Positions 44,662 to 53,193 of a stretch of 64,000 bases of DNA are shown here, one piece after another. The stretch is from Polyangia bacterium (lineage in GTDB: Bacteria > Myxococcota_A > Polyangia > Fen-1088). The stretch is taken from positions 1 through 64,000 of the forward strand of contig DATATI010000039.1 in assembly GCA_036268875.1 (NCBI GenBank), written 5' to 3'. Positions within the stretch are counted from its first letter, which is position 1. Every line of letters begins with the position of its first letter. The notes beneath the pieces were generated by a model, which saw nothing but the letters and a program-made list of their open reading frames with translations, was not told the origin of the DNA and ran no database searches. The translations under genes were made by a program, and so were the position numbers.

Positions 44662-46842
44662 TTATCGCGCGGCGGCCGCTTTGGGCTTGGGCTTGTCGAC
44701 CTCGGCGAAGCAGACGGTGCGGTTGCGGCCGCCGTGCTTGGCGGCGTAAAGCGACTGGTCGGCGCGCGCGATGATGTCGGCCTTTACCTTGGCGTCGACC
44801 GGATAGCTGGCCACGCCCAGCGATAGCGTGGCCTTGAACGGTCCCTTCGACGACTGGAAGGCCTGCTGGCCGACCTCGACGCGGATGCGTTCGGCCAGCA
44901 GGCGCGCGCCGTCCTTGTCCGTTCCTTCCAAAACGATGGCGAACTCTTCGCCGCCGTAGCGGGCGACGATGTCGATCTTGCGGGCGCGGCCGTTCAGGAT
45001 GGCCGCCACCTTGCGCAGCACCTCGTCGCCGGTCGGATGGCCGTAGCTGTCGTTCACCTTCTTGAAGTGGTCGATGTCGGTGAGGATCAGCGACACCGGG
45101 AACTTGTGACGATCCGCGCGTCCCAGCATGGCGGAGAACCGCTCCTGGAACGTGCGGTGATTGACCAGGCCGGTGAGCCCGTCGGTGGTGGCCTGTTCTT
45201 CCAGGGCTTGATACATGTGCGCGTTCTGCAGCGAGATGGCCACCTGGTTGGCGATCACGCCCAGCATCTCGCGCCGGTCCGACGGAAACGCGCCCGCCCG
45301 CCGGGCCGCGACGGTGAAGGTGCCGATCACTTGATCCTTGATCAAAAGCGGCAACACCAGCAGCGATTCCAGATCGCGGATGCGCATCGGGTGCGAAAAC
45401 ACCGGGACGTCACGCTCGCGCCATTCGCCGCCGGCGGGCAAGGCCAGTTTGTTCTTCGCCACCATCGACACCATCGACGACGGATCAGCGTGCGTGGTGC
45501 CGTCCAGCTTGTCGGCCCACTGTCCGACGGCGCGCCGGATGGTGTGCGAGGCGCGGCGGGCGTCGTAGGTGGCGATGGCGGCAAAGTCGAACTCGCACAC
45601 GCCGCGCGCGCCGGCGATGGCGGCGTCGTACACCTCGGCCAGGGTCAGCGCCTGGTTGAGCTCGGCGGAGGCGCGATAGAACCGTTCGTGTTCGTGCTTC
45701 GAACGCTCGACGGCCTGGAACACCCGTTCGGACTGCACCACGCGCACCGCCTGATGGGCCGCGCTGACCATCAGGCCGGCGTCTGATTCGGTGAACGGCC
45801 GCGCTTCCTTGCGATCGGCCACCAGCACCCCGCGCAAGGTCATGCCTTCGACCACGGGCACACCCATGAACGCCGCCACCTCGGCCGGGCCGTTGTAATA
45901 CGGCAGCAGCGACAGCTTGGGCGCGTCCAGCGCGAAGGTGCGCGCATCTTTCATGATCGCGCCCAGCGCGCCGGTGCGCGCCGGGATGGGCGCCTCGGCG
46001 ACGTGAGTGGATTCGGTGCAGAGCTCCTTGACCTTCAGCTTCTCGCCGCTTTCGTCCAGCCACAGCAAGGCGCAGGTCTGCAGGTCCATCGACTTTTTCA
46101 GCAGGTCAAGAATGTAGAAAAGCTGCTGGTGGATGGTCTCGATCGATCCCTGCGACAGCTTCTGCTCCTCCTCGGCACGCGAACGAACCCGGCTGTCAGC
46201 GGACAGCGACGTCGAGATCAGACGGAAATCGCGCGCCTCTTGCTTCATCGACGCCAGCTCTTCGTCCAGGCGGCGGCGGCGCTCGCGGCGCTGGCGCGAG
46301 ACCTCGGCGTGCAGGAAGACCACGTTCAGCAAGGCGAAGATGGCGATGAAGCCGGCGTGCGAAAGAAAATCCGCCGACGCCGACGGACCGGCGCTGGGCC
46401 GAAACGACAGCACCGCTTCGAAACCGATCGCCGCGGCAGCCAGCGGCAGGCCGACGGCCAGCTGGTGAAACGTCACCAGGAAGCTGACCACCGCATAGAC
46501 CAGCGGATGCACGGGTGAGGACGTGCCGCCCGAGACCGCCAGCAGCACGTAGACCACGGTCAAAAGCAGGATGCCGAGCTCCGCGTCGGACAGCGCTTCG
46601 CGCCGGGGCGAGCGCCGGCGCTCGGCGGTGCGCACCCGGGCCGAGATCCTCGTGCCCAGCAGCAACGTCAGCAGGCCGGCCGCGCCGGCCAGCCGCAGAT
46701 CACCGCCGGGCTGGCGCAGGTCGCAAAACCACCCTTGCCATAGCAAAGCCAGCAGTGCCCCGCAGATGACGAATCCCAGCGTGGAGCGCAACGTCCGCCC
46801 GACGGCGTAGGTGATGCGCTGGCGAATTTTGGCCGCTCTCAT
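44662..46842 (-). CDS. Membrane GAF-GGDEF diguanylate cyclase
   Basis: The 726-residue protein has about six hydrophobic helices in the first 180 residues, a coiled coil (about 185-235), two GAF-like domains (about 240-375 and 400-545), and a C-terminal GGDEF domain (555-715). The cyclase motifs are complete: TDGLTGLVNHRTF, LTDIDHFKKVND, ARYGGEEFAIV, and an RxxD inhibition site (RKID) at the right spacing. It should make c-di-GMP in response to signals bound by the GAF domains. It begins 9 bases after ftsB and probably shares its transcript. Confidence 0.9.
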   Translation of the reverse strand: MRAAKIRQRITYAVGRTLRSTLGFVICGALLALLWQGWFCDLRQPGGDLRLAGAAGLLTLLLGTRISARVRTAERRRSPRREALSDAELGILLLTVVYVLLAVSGGTSSPVHPLVYAVVSFLVTFHQLAVGLPLAAAAIGFEAVLSFRPSAGPSASADFLSHAGFIAIFALLNVVFLHAEVSRQRRERRRRLDEELASMKQEARDFRLISTSLSADSRVRSRAEEEQKLSQGSIETIHQQLFYILDLLKKSMDLQTCALLWLDESGEKLKVKELCTESTHVAEAPIPARTGALGAIMKDARTFALDAPKLSLLPYYNGPAEVAAFMGVPVVEGMTLRGVLVADRKEARPFTESDAGLMVSAAHQAVRVVQSERVFQAVERSKHEHERFYRASAELNQALTLAEVYDAAIAGARGVCEFDFAAIATYDARRASHTIRRAVGQWADKLDGTTHADPSSMVSMVAKNKLALPAGGEWRERDVPVFSHPMRIRDLESLLVLPLLIKDQVIGTFTVAARRAGAFPSDRREMLGVIANQVAISLQNAHMYQALEEQATTDGLTGLVNHRTFQERFSAMLGRADRHKFPVSLILTDIDHFKKVNDSYGHPTGDEVLRKVAAILNGRARKIDIVARYGGEEFAIVLEGTDKDGARLLAERIRVEVGQQAFQSSKGPFKATLSLGVASYPVDAKVKADIIARADQSLYAAKHGGRNRTVCFAEVDKPKPKAAAAR

Positions 46843-46851
46843 CCGCCACCG

Positions 46852-47211
46852 TCACTGCGTGCGCGGGCGCGCCGGCGGCGCCGGGAACACCGACGGCGGT
46901 TTGGCGGCGGCGCCTGGGCGAGACAGATCGACGATGATCTCGCCCGGTCGAACCCAGCCTAAGTCGGTGCGGGCCACACGTTCGATGGCGCCGAGATCGG
47001 ATCGCAAGGCATCCGCCTCGCGTGCCAGCTTCTCGTTCTCCGCGCGCAGATCAGCGTTGTGCTCGCGTAAGCCGCGCAGATCGCGCCGCAGCTGCAGCGT
47101 GCGCGCCAGGCCGGACCGCGCATAGACGTGGTACGGAATATACGCCAGCGCGAACGTCACCGACGCCGCGGCCACGATTCGGCCCACCCATGTCTTGGTT
47201 TCGCGGCGCAT
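46852..47211 (-). CDS. ftsB: Cell-division protein FtsB / septum formation initiator family
   Basis: The start is the ATG at 47211 (MRRETKTW), as the extra 15 codons upstream are not FtsB-like. The 119-residue protein has a short cytoplasmic segment, one membrane helix (IVAAASVTFALAYIPYHVY), a coiled coil (TLQLRRDLRGLREHNADLRAENEKL, split here by 20-residue limit: LREHNADLRAENEKLAREAD) and the closing segment IERVARTDLGWVRPGEIIVDL. This is the FtsB/DivIC layout, which acts with FtsL and FtsQ at the divisome. A Pro-rich tail follows. Confidence 0.85.
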   Translation of the reverse strand: MRRETKTWVGRIVAAASVTFALAYIPYHVYARSGLARTLQLRRDLRGLREHNADLRAENEKLAREADALRSDLGAIERVARTDLGWVRPGEIIVDLSRPGAAAKPPSVFPAPPARPRTQ

Positions 47212-47301
47212 GGCCCCTCGCCCATGCAGTATCGGGGGGGGCCCTGCCAAGGGCAATTTTTCCTCCTGGCGGCGGCCAGGCGGCTTTCGGACGGGCCGCC
47301 G

Positions 47302-47574
47302 TTAGGCGGGCTCGCGAGAGATGCTCTCGCCGTTAGGCAGGTCGACGCGGTCGTTCGGCATGCGTCGCAGGCGTTCGCGCAGATCGTCCCGCAGCTCGCG
47401 GCCCGGCTTCGGCGCCAGCATCAAGGCGATGCCCGCGCCCACCAGCAGGCCGACCCCGAATGTCCCCAGCGAACCAGCCAGCCAGGCTCCGGTCGACTGC
47501 TTGGTCTCGAGACCGAGCATTTCCAAAATGTCGTCTTTATCCAGTTTGCGCAGATCCTTCAACGTCGTCATCAC
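47302..47574 (-). CDS. YtxH-like small membrane protein
   Basis: The 90-residue protein has one Gly/Ala-rich membrane helix at about 35-53 (LGTFGVGLLVGAGIALMLAP) followed at once by KPGRELRDDLRERLRR, the pattern of YtxH-type general-stress proteins (GxxxGxxxAPxxGxxxR). Its ATG overlaps the stop of the gene upstream (47571-47574). It is the last of five small envelope genes. Confidence 0.7.
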   Translation of the reverse strand: MMTTLKDLRKLDKDDILEMLGLETKQSTGAWLAGSLGTFGVGLLVGAGIALMLAPKPGRELRDDLRERLRRMPNDRVDLPNGESISREPA

Positions 47575-47996
47575 GGCACCTTCCCCTCGTTGTTTTGTCG
47601 TCCCCGGCCGCGGCCTTTGCTGGGTTCATCCGCGTCGCCATCACCGCCACCCATTATGTTGCTGACCAGGCTGGCGGCTTCGTCGTTCAGCAGCGGCACC
47701 AGCGCCAGGCGAACGCCCAGTTTCAAACCCAACCGCACCAGGCGGCCGGTCAGCGGCGTGAAGAAGCCGCCGCCCAGGATGTAGCCCACGCCCACGGCCG
47801 CGGCCAACGTGCCGTAGGGATTGCGGTTGAGGCGCCCTTTGAGGTCCAGCGTCTGGCCGACGTCCGAAAACACATCGCGCGTACGCGACCAGGCGTCGTT
47901 CGCTTCATCCTCGACACGGGACAGCTGGCGCTTCAAGGCGTTGGTGGTCCGGCCGTCTTTTTCGCCGCCGGCGCGCGCGTTCGATTCGGATGGCAT
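47571..47996 (-). CDS. Small membrane-associated protein, unknown function
   Basis: I take the ATG at 47996 (MPSESNARAGG). The 141-residue protein has a charged N-terminal coil (LKRQLSRVEDEANDAWSRTR), two amphipathic or hydrophobic stretches (GTLAAAVGVGYILGGGFFTP and LGLKLGVRLALVPLL) and a disordered Gly/Arg/Asp-rich tail. I recognise no family. Its place between the DUF883-like and YtxH-like genes suggests the same envelope or stress role. Confidence 0.6.
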   Translation of the reverse strand: MPSESNARAGGEKDGRTTNALKRQLSRVEDEANDAWSRTRDVFSDVGQTLDLKGRLNRNPYGTLAAAVGVGYILGGGFFTPLTGRLVRLGLKLGVRLALVPLLNDEAASLVSNIMGGGDGDADEPSKGRGRGRQNNEGKVP

Positions 47997-48007
47997 GCGT
48001 CCCCCTT

Positions 48008-48202
48008 TCACCGACGGGCGATCCGGCCGACGATGTAGCCCAAGGCCAGCGCGCCCAGCAGACACTTGCCGGGATTGGCCTTGATGTAATCGATGACCTC
48101 TTCGTTCATGGCGCCCAGGCGTTTTTTCGCCTGCTCGACCTGCGGCCGAACCCGGTCCTCGAACTCGCGGGCTGTTTCTTCCAGTTTTTCTGCGATCTCC
48201 AT
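48008..48202 (-). CDS. DUF883/ElaB-YqjD-like membrane protein
   Basis: The 64-residue protein is an amphipathic helix (EKLEETAREFEDRVRPQVEQ) followed by a C-terminal membrane anchor (KCLLGALALGYIVGRIARR). This is the layout of ElaB/YqjD (DUF883), tail-anchored proteins of stationary phase that bind ribosomes in E. coli. It is 30 bases downstream of the DUF3618-like gene. Confidence 0.65.
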   Translation of the reverse strand: MEIAEKLEETAREFEDRVRPQVEQAKKRLGAMNEEVIDYIKANPGKCLLGALALGYIVGRIARR

Positions 48203-48232
48203 GATCCGTCCTCCCTCACTGTTTGCGAACGT

Positions 48233-48463
48233 TCACCCGTTTCCGCGTCGCCTTCGCCCCCACAGAAAACCGAGCACGAACGCCGCGCCCAGAAACGTCG
48301 TTGGCCGGGCCCGGATCCACTCGCGCCAGTCGGTACGTCGGGCCACCTCGTCACGCAAGGCCAGGACGGACATCGCCACCTGTTCGCGCGTTCGTTCGAT
48401 CTCCGCCTCGGTGCGGGTCACGTCGTCGCTCACCGGGGTTCTCACGTTCGACTGTTCGGCCAC
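48233..48463 (-). CDS. DUF3618-family small membrane protein
   Basis: The GTG at 48463 lies inside the end of the upstream DUF1469 gene (22-base overlap). The 76-residue product contains the DUF3618 signature TRTEAEIERTREQVAMSVLAL and a C-terminal anchor (RARPTTFLGAAFVLGFLWG) with an Arg-rich end. DUF3618 proteins usually sit beside DUF1469 and DUF883 proteins in envelope-stress clusters, as here. Confidence 0.75.
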   Translation of the reverse strand: MAEQSNVRTPVSDDVTRTEAEIERTREQVAMSVLALRDEVARRTDWREWIRARPTTFLGAAFVLGFLWGRRRRGNG

Positions 48464-48939
48464 GTGGTCCCTCCGCCCGAAGTCTGCGCCGTGGACTCGC
48501 CTCCGGCCAACACGCGATCGCCGCTGGTGATGCCGTTTCCAGAGCGGGCGCCGGTCAAGGCGCCCACGCTGCGCTGAACTTCGTTGACGCTGTCGCGCAT
48601 CAGCGGCTGGGACGTGCGCAACTTCGACACCACCACCGCGGCGGCGATGGCGCCCACCAAGACATGCCCACCGGCCACCGCGAAAAACGAATAAGCCAGC
48701 GGCATCCAGCGCGACAGCAGCACGGCCAGGCCAATGCAAGCCAATCCGTAGGCCAGAACGAACACCGCCGCCACCAGCAGCAGCACGGCCAGCGACCGCC
48801 CGTAAGTTTTTATGTCGGCCTGGAACTCCAGCCGAGCCAGCTTCATGTGCTCGGAGATCAGGCGGCCGATGCCGTCCATCGTCTCGCGCACCAGGCCCAA
48901 AAGCCCTTCATTTTCTGCCTTGAAACGCACCTCGCTCAT
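48442..48939 (-). CDS. Phage-holin-like DUF1469 (YqjE-type) membrane protein
   Basis: I choose the ATG at 48939 (MSEVRFKAENEGLLGLV); the longer frame is not related. The 165-residue protein has an N-terminal amphipathic part (VRETMDGIGRLISEHMKLAR), two membrane helices at about 50-72 and 78-105, and a polar Gly/Ser-rich tail. This fits DUF1469 (Pfam holin_3-type, YqjE), which despite its name is not phage-derived here. It heads the five-gene run of small membrane proteins. Confidence 0.8.
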   Translation of the reverse strand: MSEVRFKAENEGLLGLVRETMDGIGRLISEHMKLARLEFQADIKTYGRSLAVLLLVAAVFVLAYGLACIGLAVLLSRWMPLAYSFFAVAGGHVLVGAIAAAVVVSKLRTSQPLMRDSVNEVQRSVGALTGARSGNGITSGDRVLAGGESTAQTSGGGTTWPNSRT

Positions 48940-49004
48940 CGCTGCTCCCGTCCGCTTGCAAATCCTAAGCACGTCGTCCCAAGACGACAAGCAGCCGTCA
49001 TGCC

Positions 49005-49637
49005 TCAGCGTGACTTCTGAGCTTTTGCGGCCAGCAGGTCGAGCGGTCCCGGACAAAGGTCGCGCATCTTGCAGGTCGGGCATTGGGCGCCGCGCCAGAT
49101 CTGGTCGTAAAGACGCTGCACCTGGTCCAAAAGGCCGTCGTCGCGGGTGACGAATCCCAGCTCGAAGTTGCGCCGCCCGGTACCCTTTGCGCCCAGGCCC
49201 GCGCCGGTCCAGTTGGCGCTGCCCAGGTACAAAAGCGCACCGTCCACCACCACCGCCTTGAAATGCAGCCGCGGGCACAGGCGCAGCTCCAGGCCGCCTT
49301 GGTACAGACGTCTGTGGCGATCGTACTCGGCTCGGAAGGCGCGCGAGGGTGGCGCGGCGTGTAGGATGCGCAGCTCGACGCCCTTGCGCGACAATTCGTC
49401 GAAGCGTTCGATGATCGATCGGTATTGCGCCCGGGCGGTGCGCGGCCGCCCGGGAACGGCCCTTGTGTCCTCGACCATCAGCTCTTTCAGGTTGGCGGTG
49501 GCGATCCACACGCTACGGCCGGCGTCCATCACCGCGCCGACCACGGCATCATAGTGACCGCGCCCGCCCAGAAACTGCATCCGGTAAAGCCGCGCCGGAT
49601 CGACAAAGTCCACGACGTTGACCGGGCCTTCAGGCAT
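49005..49637 (-). CDS. Phospholipase D-like protein with one HKD motif
   Basis: The ATG at 49637 (MPEGPVNVVDF) overlaps the rmuC stop by 8 bases. The 210-residue protein has one PLD catalytic motif, LHFKAVVVDGALLYLGSANW (His-x-Lys, Asp, GSxN), so an active enzyme would need to dimerise, as Nuc and MitoPLD do. The tail carries three Cys in CPTCKMRDLC, uncommon for PLD proteins, which may bind metal. There is no signal peptide, so a cytoplasmic nucleic-acid role fits the coupling to rmuC better than lipid cleavage, but that is inference. Confidence 0.8.
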   Translation of the reverse strand: MPEGPVNVVDFVDPARLYRMQFLGGRGHYDAVVGAVMDAGRSVWIATANLKELMVEDTRAVPGRPRTARAQYRSIIERFDELSRKGVELRILHAAPPSRAFRAEYDRHRRLYQGGLELRLCPRLHFKAVVVDGALLYLGSANWTGAGLGAKGTGRRNFELGFVTRDDGLLDQVQRLYDQIWRGAQCPTCKMRDLCPGPLDLLAAKAQKSR

Positions 49638-51060
49638 CCAGTTCGCTGGGCGGCAGCGGCGGCAAGGGTTCCACCGCAGCCAGGGCGCGCGGACGCGCGT
49701 CAACCTGCGGGCGCAGCGGCAAATCTTTCTTGCCCTTGGCGCCCAGCTCTTCCAGCTTGCGGGCCTTGCCCATCACGCGCGCCTCCAGCGACGCCATCGC
49801 GCCGTTGTAGTGCTTGACCGACATCCCGATGGCGTTACCCACTGCGGTGAAGTGCTCCATCAGCGTGGCCAGGCTGTCGTATAGCTCGCGGCCGCACCGG
49901 CTGATCGCCTCGGCGTTCTCGGCGATGCGCTCCTGCCGCCAGCCATAGTGCACGGCCTGCAGCAAGGCGATCAACGTCGTCGGCGTGCACACGAACACCC
50001 GCTGGGCCACGCTCTCCTCGATCAGCGACGGCATCTGTTCCAGCGCCGCGCCATAGAAGATCTCGCCGGGCAGGAACATGACCACGAATTCTGGGGTGAC
50101 CCGGAACTGCTCCCAGTAGCTCTTCGCCGCCAGCTTGGTGACGTGGGCCTTTACCTGCGCGGCATGCTGGCGCAACTTGGCGGCGCGTTCCTCGTCGGTG
50201 GTGGCCTCCAGCGCTTCCAGGTACGCGCCCAGCGGCGCCTTGGCGTCAACCACCAGGTTGCGGCCACTCGGCATGCGCACCACCAGATCCGGCCGCAGCC
50301 GCCCGTCGTCGGTCATCACCGAGGCCTGCAAATCGAAGTCGCAATGCTCGACCATCCCGGCCAGCTCGACCACGCGACGCAGTTGAATCTCGCCCCAGCG
50401 CCCGCGCACCGCCGGCGCCCGGAGCGCGTTCACCAGGTTGCCAGTCTCGACCTTCAACTTCTCTTGCGTCGACGCCAGCGCCCGCACCTGTTCGGTCAGG
50501 ACGCCGTAAGCTTGGCCGCGCTCTCGTTCGATGGCCTTCATCTGCAGGTCGACCCGCTCCAGCGATTCGCGCACCGGGCGGACCATCCCTTCGATGACCT
50601 GGCTGTGGGCGTTCTTCTGCGCTTCGAAATCGGTGGCCGCTTCCTGGCGCAGCGAACCCAGCCGTTCGGTGGCCAGGGTCAAGAAGCCTTCGTGGCTGTT
50701 TTGCAGGGCTTGCGCGGCCAGTGCCTGGAAGGTGTCACCCAGCTTCAGCTTGGCGTCGTCCAGCAACAGCCGCTGCTGATCCAGATTGCGTCCAAGCTCG
50801 GCGGCGCGCGCGCCATCGGCCACCCGCTCGCGTTCACTGGCGCGCAGTTCGTCTTCCAGCAAGTCGGCGCGAGACTGGATCTGCGCTCGCTGTTCGCGCA
50901 GGGCCTCCGCGGTGGCGGCGGAGGCGCGCGCTCGGGCCTCGCCCTCGCGCAGGGCGGGCTCCAGCGCCGCCCGGATTCGCGCCGTTCCCACCATCCAGGC
51001 CGCCCAGCCCCCGAGACCAGCGCCGACCAAGAGCGCCGCGCAGAGAAACGCCAGTTCCAT
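49630..51060 (-). CDS. rmuC: DNA recombination protein RmuC
   Basis: The 476-residue protein has an N-terminal membrane helix (FLCAALLVGAGLGGWAAWMV), a long coiled coil (30-180) and the RmuC nuclease-like domain (about 200-420; RGRWGEIQLRRVVELAGM, LRPDLVVRMPSGRNLVVDAK, EFVVMFLPGEIFYGAAL). RmuC limits recombination at inverted repeats and resembles restriction-type nucleases. It leads the minus-strand run and is divergent from the mevalonate operon. Confidence 0.95.
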   Translation of the reverse strand: MELAFLCAALLVGAGLGGWAAWMVGTARIRAALEPALREGEARARASAATAEALREQRAQIQSRADLLEDELRASERERVADGARAAELGRNLDQQRLLLDDAKLKLGDTFQALAAQALQNSHEGFLTLATERLGSLRQEAATDFEAQKNAHSQVIEGMVRPVRESLERVDLQMKAIERERGQAYGVLTEQVRALASTQEKLKVETGNLVNALRAPAVRGRWGEIQLRRVVELAGMVEHCDFDLQASVMTDDGRLRPDLVVRMPSGRNLVVDAKAPLGAYLEALEATTDEERAAKLRQHAAQVKAHVTKLAAKSYWEQFRVTPEFVVMFLPGEIFYGAALEQMPSLIEESVAQRVFVCTPTTLIALLQAVHYGWRQERIAENAEAISRCGRELYDSLATLMEHFTAVGNAIGMSVKHYNGAMASLEARVMGKARKLEELGAKGKKDLPLRPQVDARPRALAAVEPLPPLPPSELDA

Positions 51061-51205
51061 AGCCCCGAAGACTATCCACTTGTTCAGGTCCCCACAAGAA
51101 AAACACCAGAATCGGCAGGTACCTGCGCGGGCGGGTATGTTTCAATATATTTTGAACGAATCGGCGACACCTTGTCGTCGGCCGGGCACAGTTCTATAGG
51201 TGGCA
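51061..51205. promoter_or_regulatory. Divergent promoter region of rmuC and the mevalonate operon
   Basis: This gap contains a perfect 12-bp palindrome GCAGGTACCTGC (51115-51126) and, 15 bases on, an AT-rich inverted repeat TTCAA-N6-TTGAA (51141-51156) with TATATT at its centre. Both are plausible regulator sites for the first genes on each side. A GG-rich ribosome binding site AGGTGG (51198-51203) precedes fni. Confidence 0.45.
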
Positions 51206-52282
51206 ATGACATTCATGTCCGACGGTGGAATCAGGCAAAGGAAGGCGGACCACATTGCCATCGCGGCGTCGGGGCAAGCGAATTTTCATCGGCCACCGCT
51301 GCTCGACGACGTGCACCTGATCCACCGGTCGCTGCCCGAGCTGGCGGTGAGCGAGATCGATCTGTCCACGCAACTTTTGGGCCGCCGAATCGCCGCGCCG
51401 TTGTTGGTCACCGGCATGACCGGGGGGACGCCGGAAGCGGCGGCGCTCAATTGCGAGCTGGCCGGCGCCGCGCAAGACGTGGGTATCCCGTTCGGCCTGG
51501 GCAGCCAGCGGGCGATGCTGCTCGATCCGTCGCTGACCTGGACCTATGACGTCCGGCGCGCGGCGCCCGAGGTTTTTCTGCTGGCCAATTTTGGCGTCGT
51601 GCAACTGGGCCAGATGACGACACTGGCGGTGCGCGAGGCGCTGGCGCGCGTACAGGCGAACGCCCTGTGCATTCATTTGAACCCGGCACAGGAGATCGCT
51701 CAGCCGGGCGGCGATCGCGATTTTCGCGGTTGCCTGCAGACCATCGCCCGCCTGTGCGGCGAGCTGGACCTGCCGATCATGATCAAAGAAACCGGCTGCG
51801 GGATCTCGCCGGCGGTGGCCCGGCATCTGCAGTCGGCGGGGGTGCGGGCCATCGATGTCTCGGGCAGCGGCGGCACGTCGTGGACGGCGGTCGAATCGCA
51901 GCGTGCGCAAGGTGCCGACCGGGCGCTGGGGTTGGCACTGTGGGATTGGGGCATTCCGACGGCGGCGGCGATTGGCTGGCTGACCGATGCCGGCTTGCCG
52001 GCGGCCGGCGTCGAGCTGGTGGCCTCTGGCGGGATCCGCAGCGGCCTCGACGCCGCGCGGGCGCTGGCCCTGGGCGCGGTGGCGGCCGGCGTGGCGCAAC
52101 CAGCGCTGAAGGCGGTTCAAGACGGCGGGCGCGACGGCGGGCGCGCGTTCTTGAATCAACTGATCGACGGCATCCGCGCCGCGGCGCTGCTCACCGGCGT
52201 CAAGCGCGCCGCGGAGCTGACGCGGGCCCCGCGGGTCATCACCGGCGAGCTGCGAGAGTGGCTGGCGCAGAGGCCAGAATGA
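51206..52282 (+). CDS. fni: Type 2 isopentenyl-diphosphate isomerase (FMN)
   Basis: This enzyme interconverts IPP and DMAPP using FMN. The fold marks are RKADHI near the N-terminus, [46 protein letters not shown] and [11 protein letters not shown], all present. Three in-frame starts (GTG 51200, ATG 51206, ATG 51215) lie around the AGGTGG site; I use 51206 but 51215 has better spacing. It is the first gene of the mevalonate operon and overlaps mevalonate kinase by 4 bases (ATGA). Confidence 0.93.
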   Translation: MTFMSDGGIRQRKADHIAIAASGQANFHRPPLLDDVHLIHRSLPELAVSEIDLSTQLLGRRIAAPLLVTGMTGGTPEAAALNCELAGAAQDVGIPFGLGSQRAMLLDPSLTWTYDVRRAAPEVFLLANFGVVQLGQMTTLAVREALARVQANALCIHLNPAQEIAQPGGDRDFRGCLQTIARLCGELDLPIMIKETGCGISPAVARHLQSAGVRAIDVSGSGGTSWTAVESQRAQGADRALGLALWDWGIPTAAAIGWLTDAGLPAAGVELVASGGIRSGLDAARALALGAVAAGVAQPALKAVQDGGRDGGRAFLNQLIDGIRAAALLTGVKRAAELTRAPRVITGELREWLAQRPE

Positions 52283-53193
52283 CCACCGCAGTGCTGGGCC
52301 GCGGGTTCGGCCACGGCAAGCTGATACTGATCGGCGAACACGCCGTGGTTTACGACCACCCGGCGCTGGCCGCCGGGATCAGCGTCGGCATCCGCGCGGA
52401 AGCGGTCGCTGGCGACGGCGCGCTGACGGCGCCGGCCTGGTCGGTCAGCGCGCGCGCCAACGACGGATCGGCGGTGGGGCGGGGCCTCGGCGCCATCTTG
52501 AAGCGGCTGGGCGTGGGCGAACTCGACTTTCATTTGGACGCGGCCTTGCCGGCGCGGGCGGGCCTGGGCAGTTCGGCGGCGATGGCGGTGGCGGTGGCGC
52601 GCGCAGCCGCGCAGGCGCGCGGCCGGAGCAACGACGCCGGCGCCATTGCCGACGCGATCGCCGACGCCGAGACCGTGTTTCACGGTTCTCCGTCGGGGAT
52701 CGACGCCGCCGCGGCCAGCCTGGGCGGCGTCGGTCGCTTCCGACGCGCCACCGGCTGGCAGGCGGTCAAGGTGCTGCAGCCGATGACCATCTGCGTGGGG
52801 CTGACCGGTCGTCCGCGCGACACCGCGGCGCAGGTGGCCACCGTCGCCCGCCTGCGCGAGCGCACGCCGTCCGTCGGCAAAGTGCTGGCGCTGATCGGCG
52901 AGCTTTGCCCCGCCGCCGAGCACGCCCTATCCGTCGGCGACATCGACGGCCTTGGTCGTTTGTTCGACGTCGCTCACGGATTGTTGGCCGCGCTTCGGGT
53001 CTCGTCGCCTGAAATTGAAACGCTGGTGCACGGCGCGCGCGCGGCCGGGGCCATCGGGTCCAAGCTGACCGGCGCGGGCGGCGGCGGCGCGGTGATCGCT
53101 CTCGCCCCCGGTCACGAAAAAGACGTACTGGCCCGCTGGCGGCGCGACGGCGCTGACGGATTCTTGGCGGAGATCCGCGAGGCGCAGCCGTGA
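52279..53193 (+). CDS. mvk: Mevalonate kinase (GHMP kinase)
   Basis: The 304-residue GHMP kinase phosphorylates mevalonate. Motifs: [20 protein letters not shown] (substrate and start of fold), [17 protein letters not shown] (ATP-binding P-X3-GLGSSA), [12 protein letters not shown] (catalytic Asp), and [15 protein letters not shown]. These fit mevalonate kinase, with the order of the operon supporting it over other GHMP kinases. Coupled to fni upstream and mvaD downstream (GTGA). Confidence 0.92.
   Translation: MTTAVLGRGFGHGKLILIGEHAVVYDHPALAAGISVGIRAEAVAGDGALTAPAWSVSARANDGSAVGRGLGAILKRLGVGELDFHLDAALPARAGLGSSAAMAVAVARAAAQARGRSNDAGAIADAIADAETVFHGSPSGIDAAAASLGGVGRFRRATGWQAVKVLQPMTICVGLTGRPRDTAAQVATVARLRERTPSVGKVLALIGELCPAAEHALSVGDIDGLGRLFDVAHGLLAALRVSSPEIETLVHGARAAGAIGSKLTGAGGGGAVIALAPGHEKDVLARWRRDGADGFLAEIREAQP

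Noticed and set aside
48442-48939. Prophage holin gene
   Set aside because: DUF1469 is named holin-like, but the neighbours are stress and division genes and no phage genes are present.
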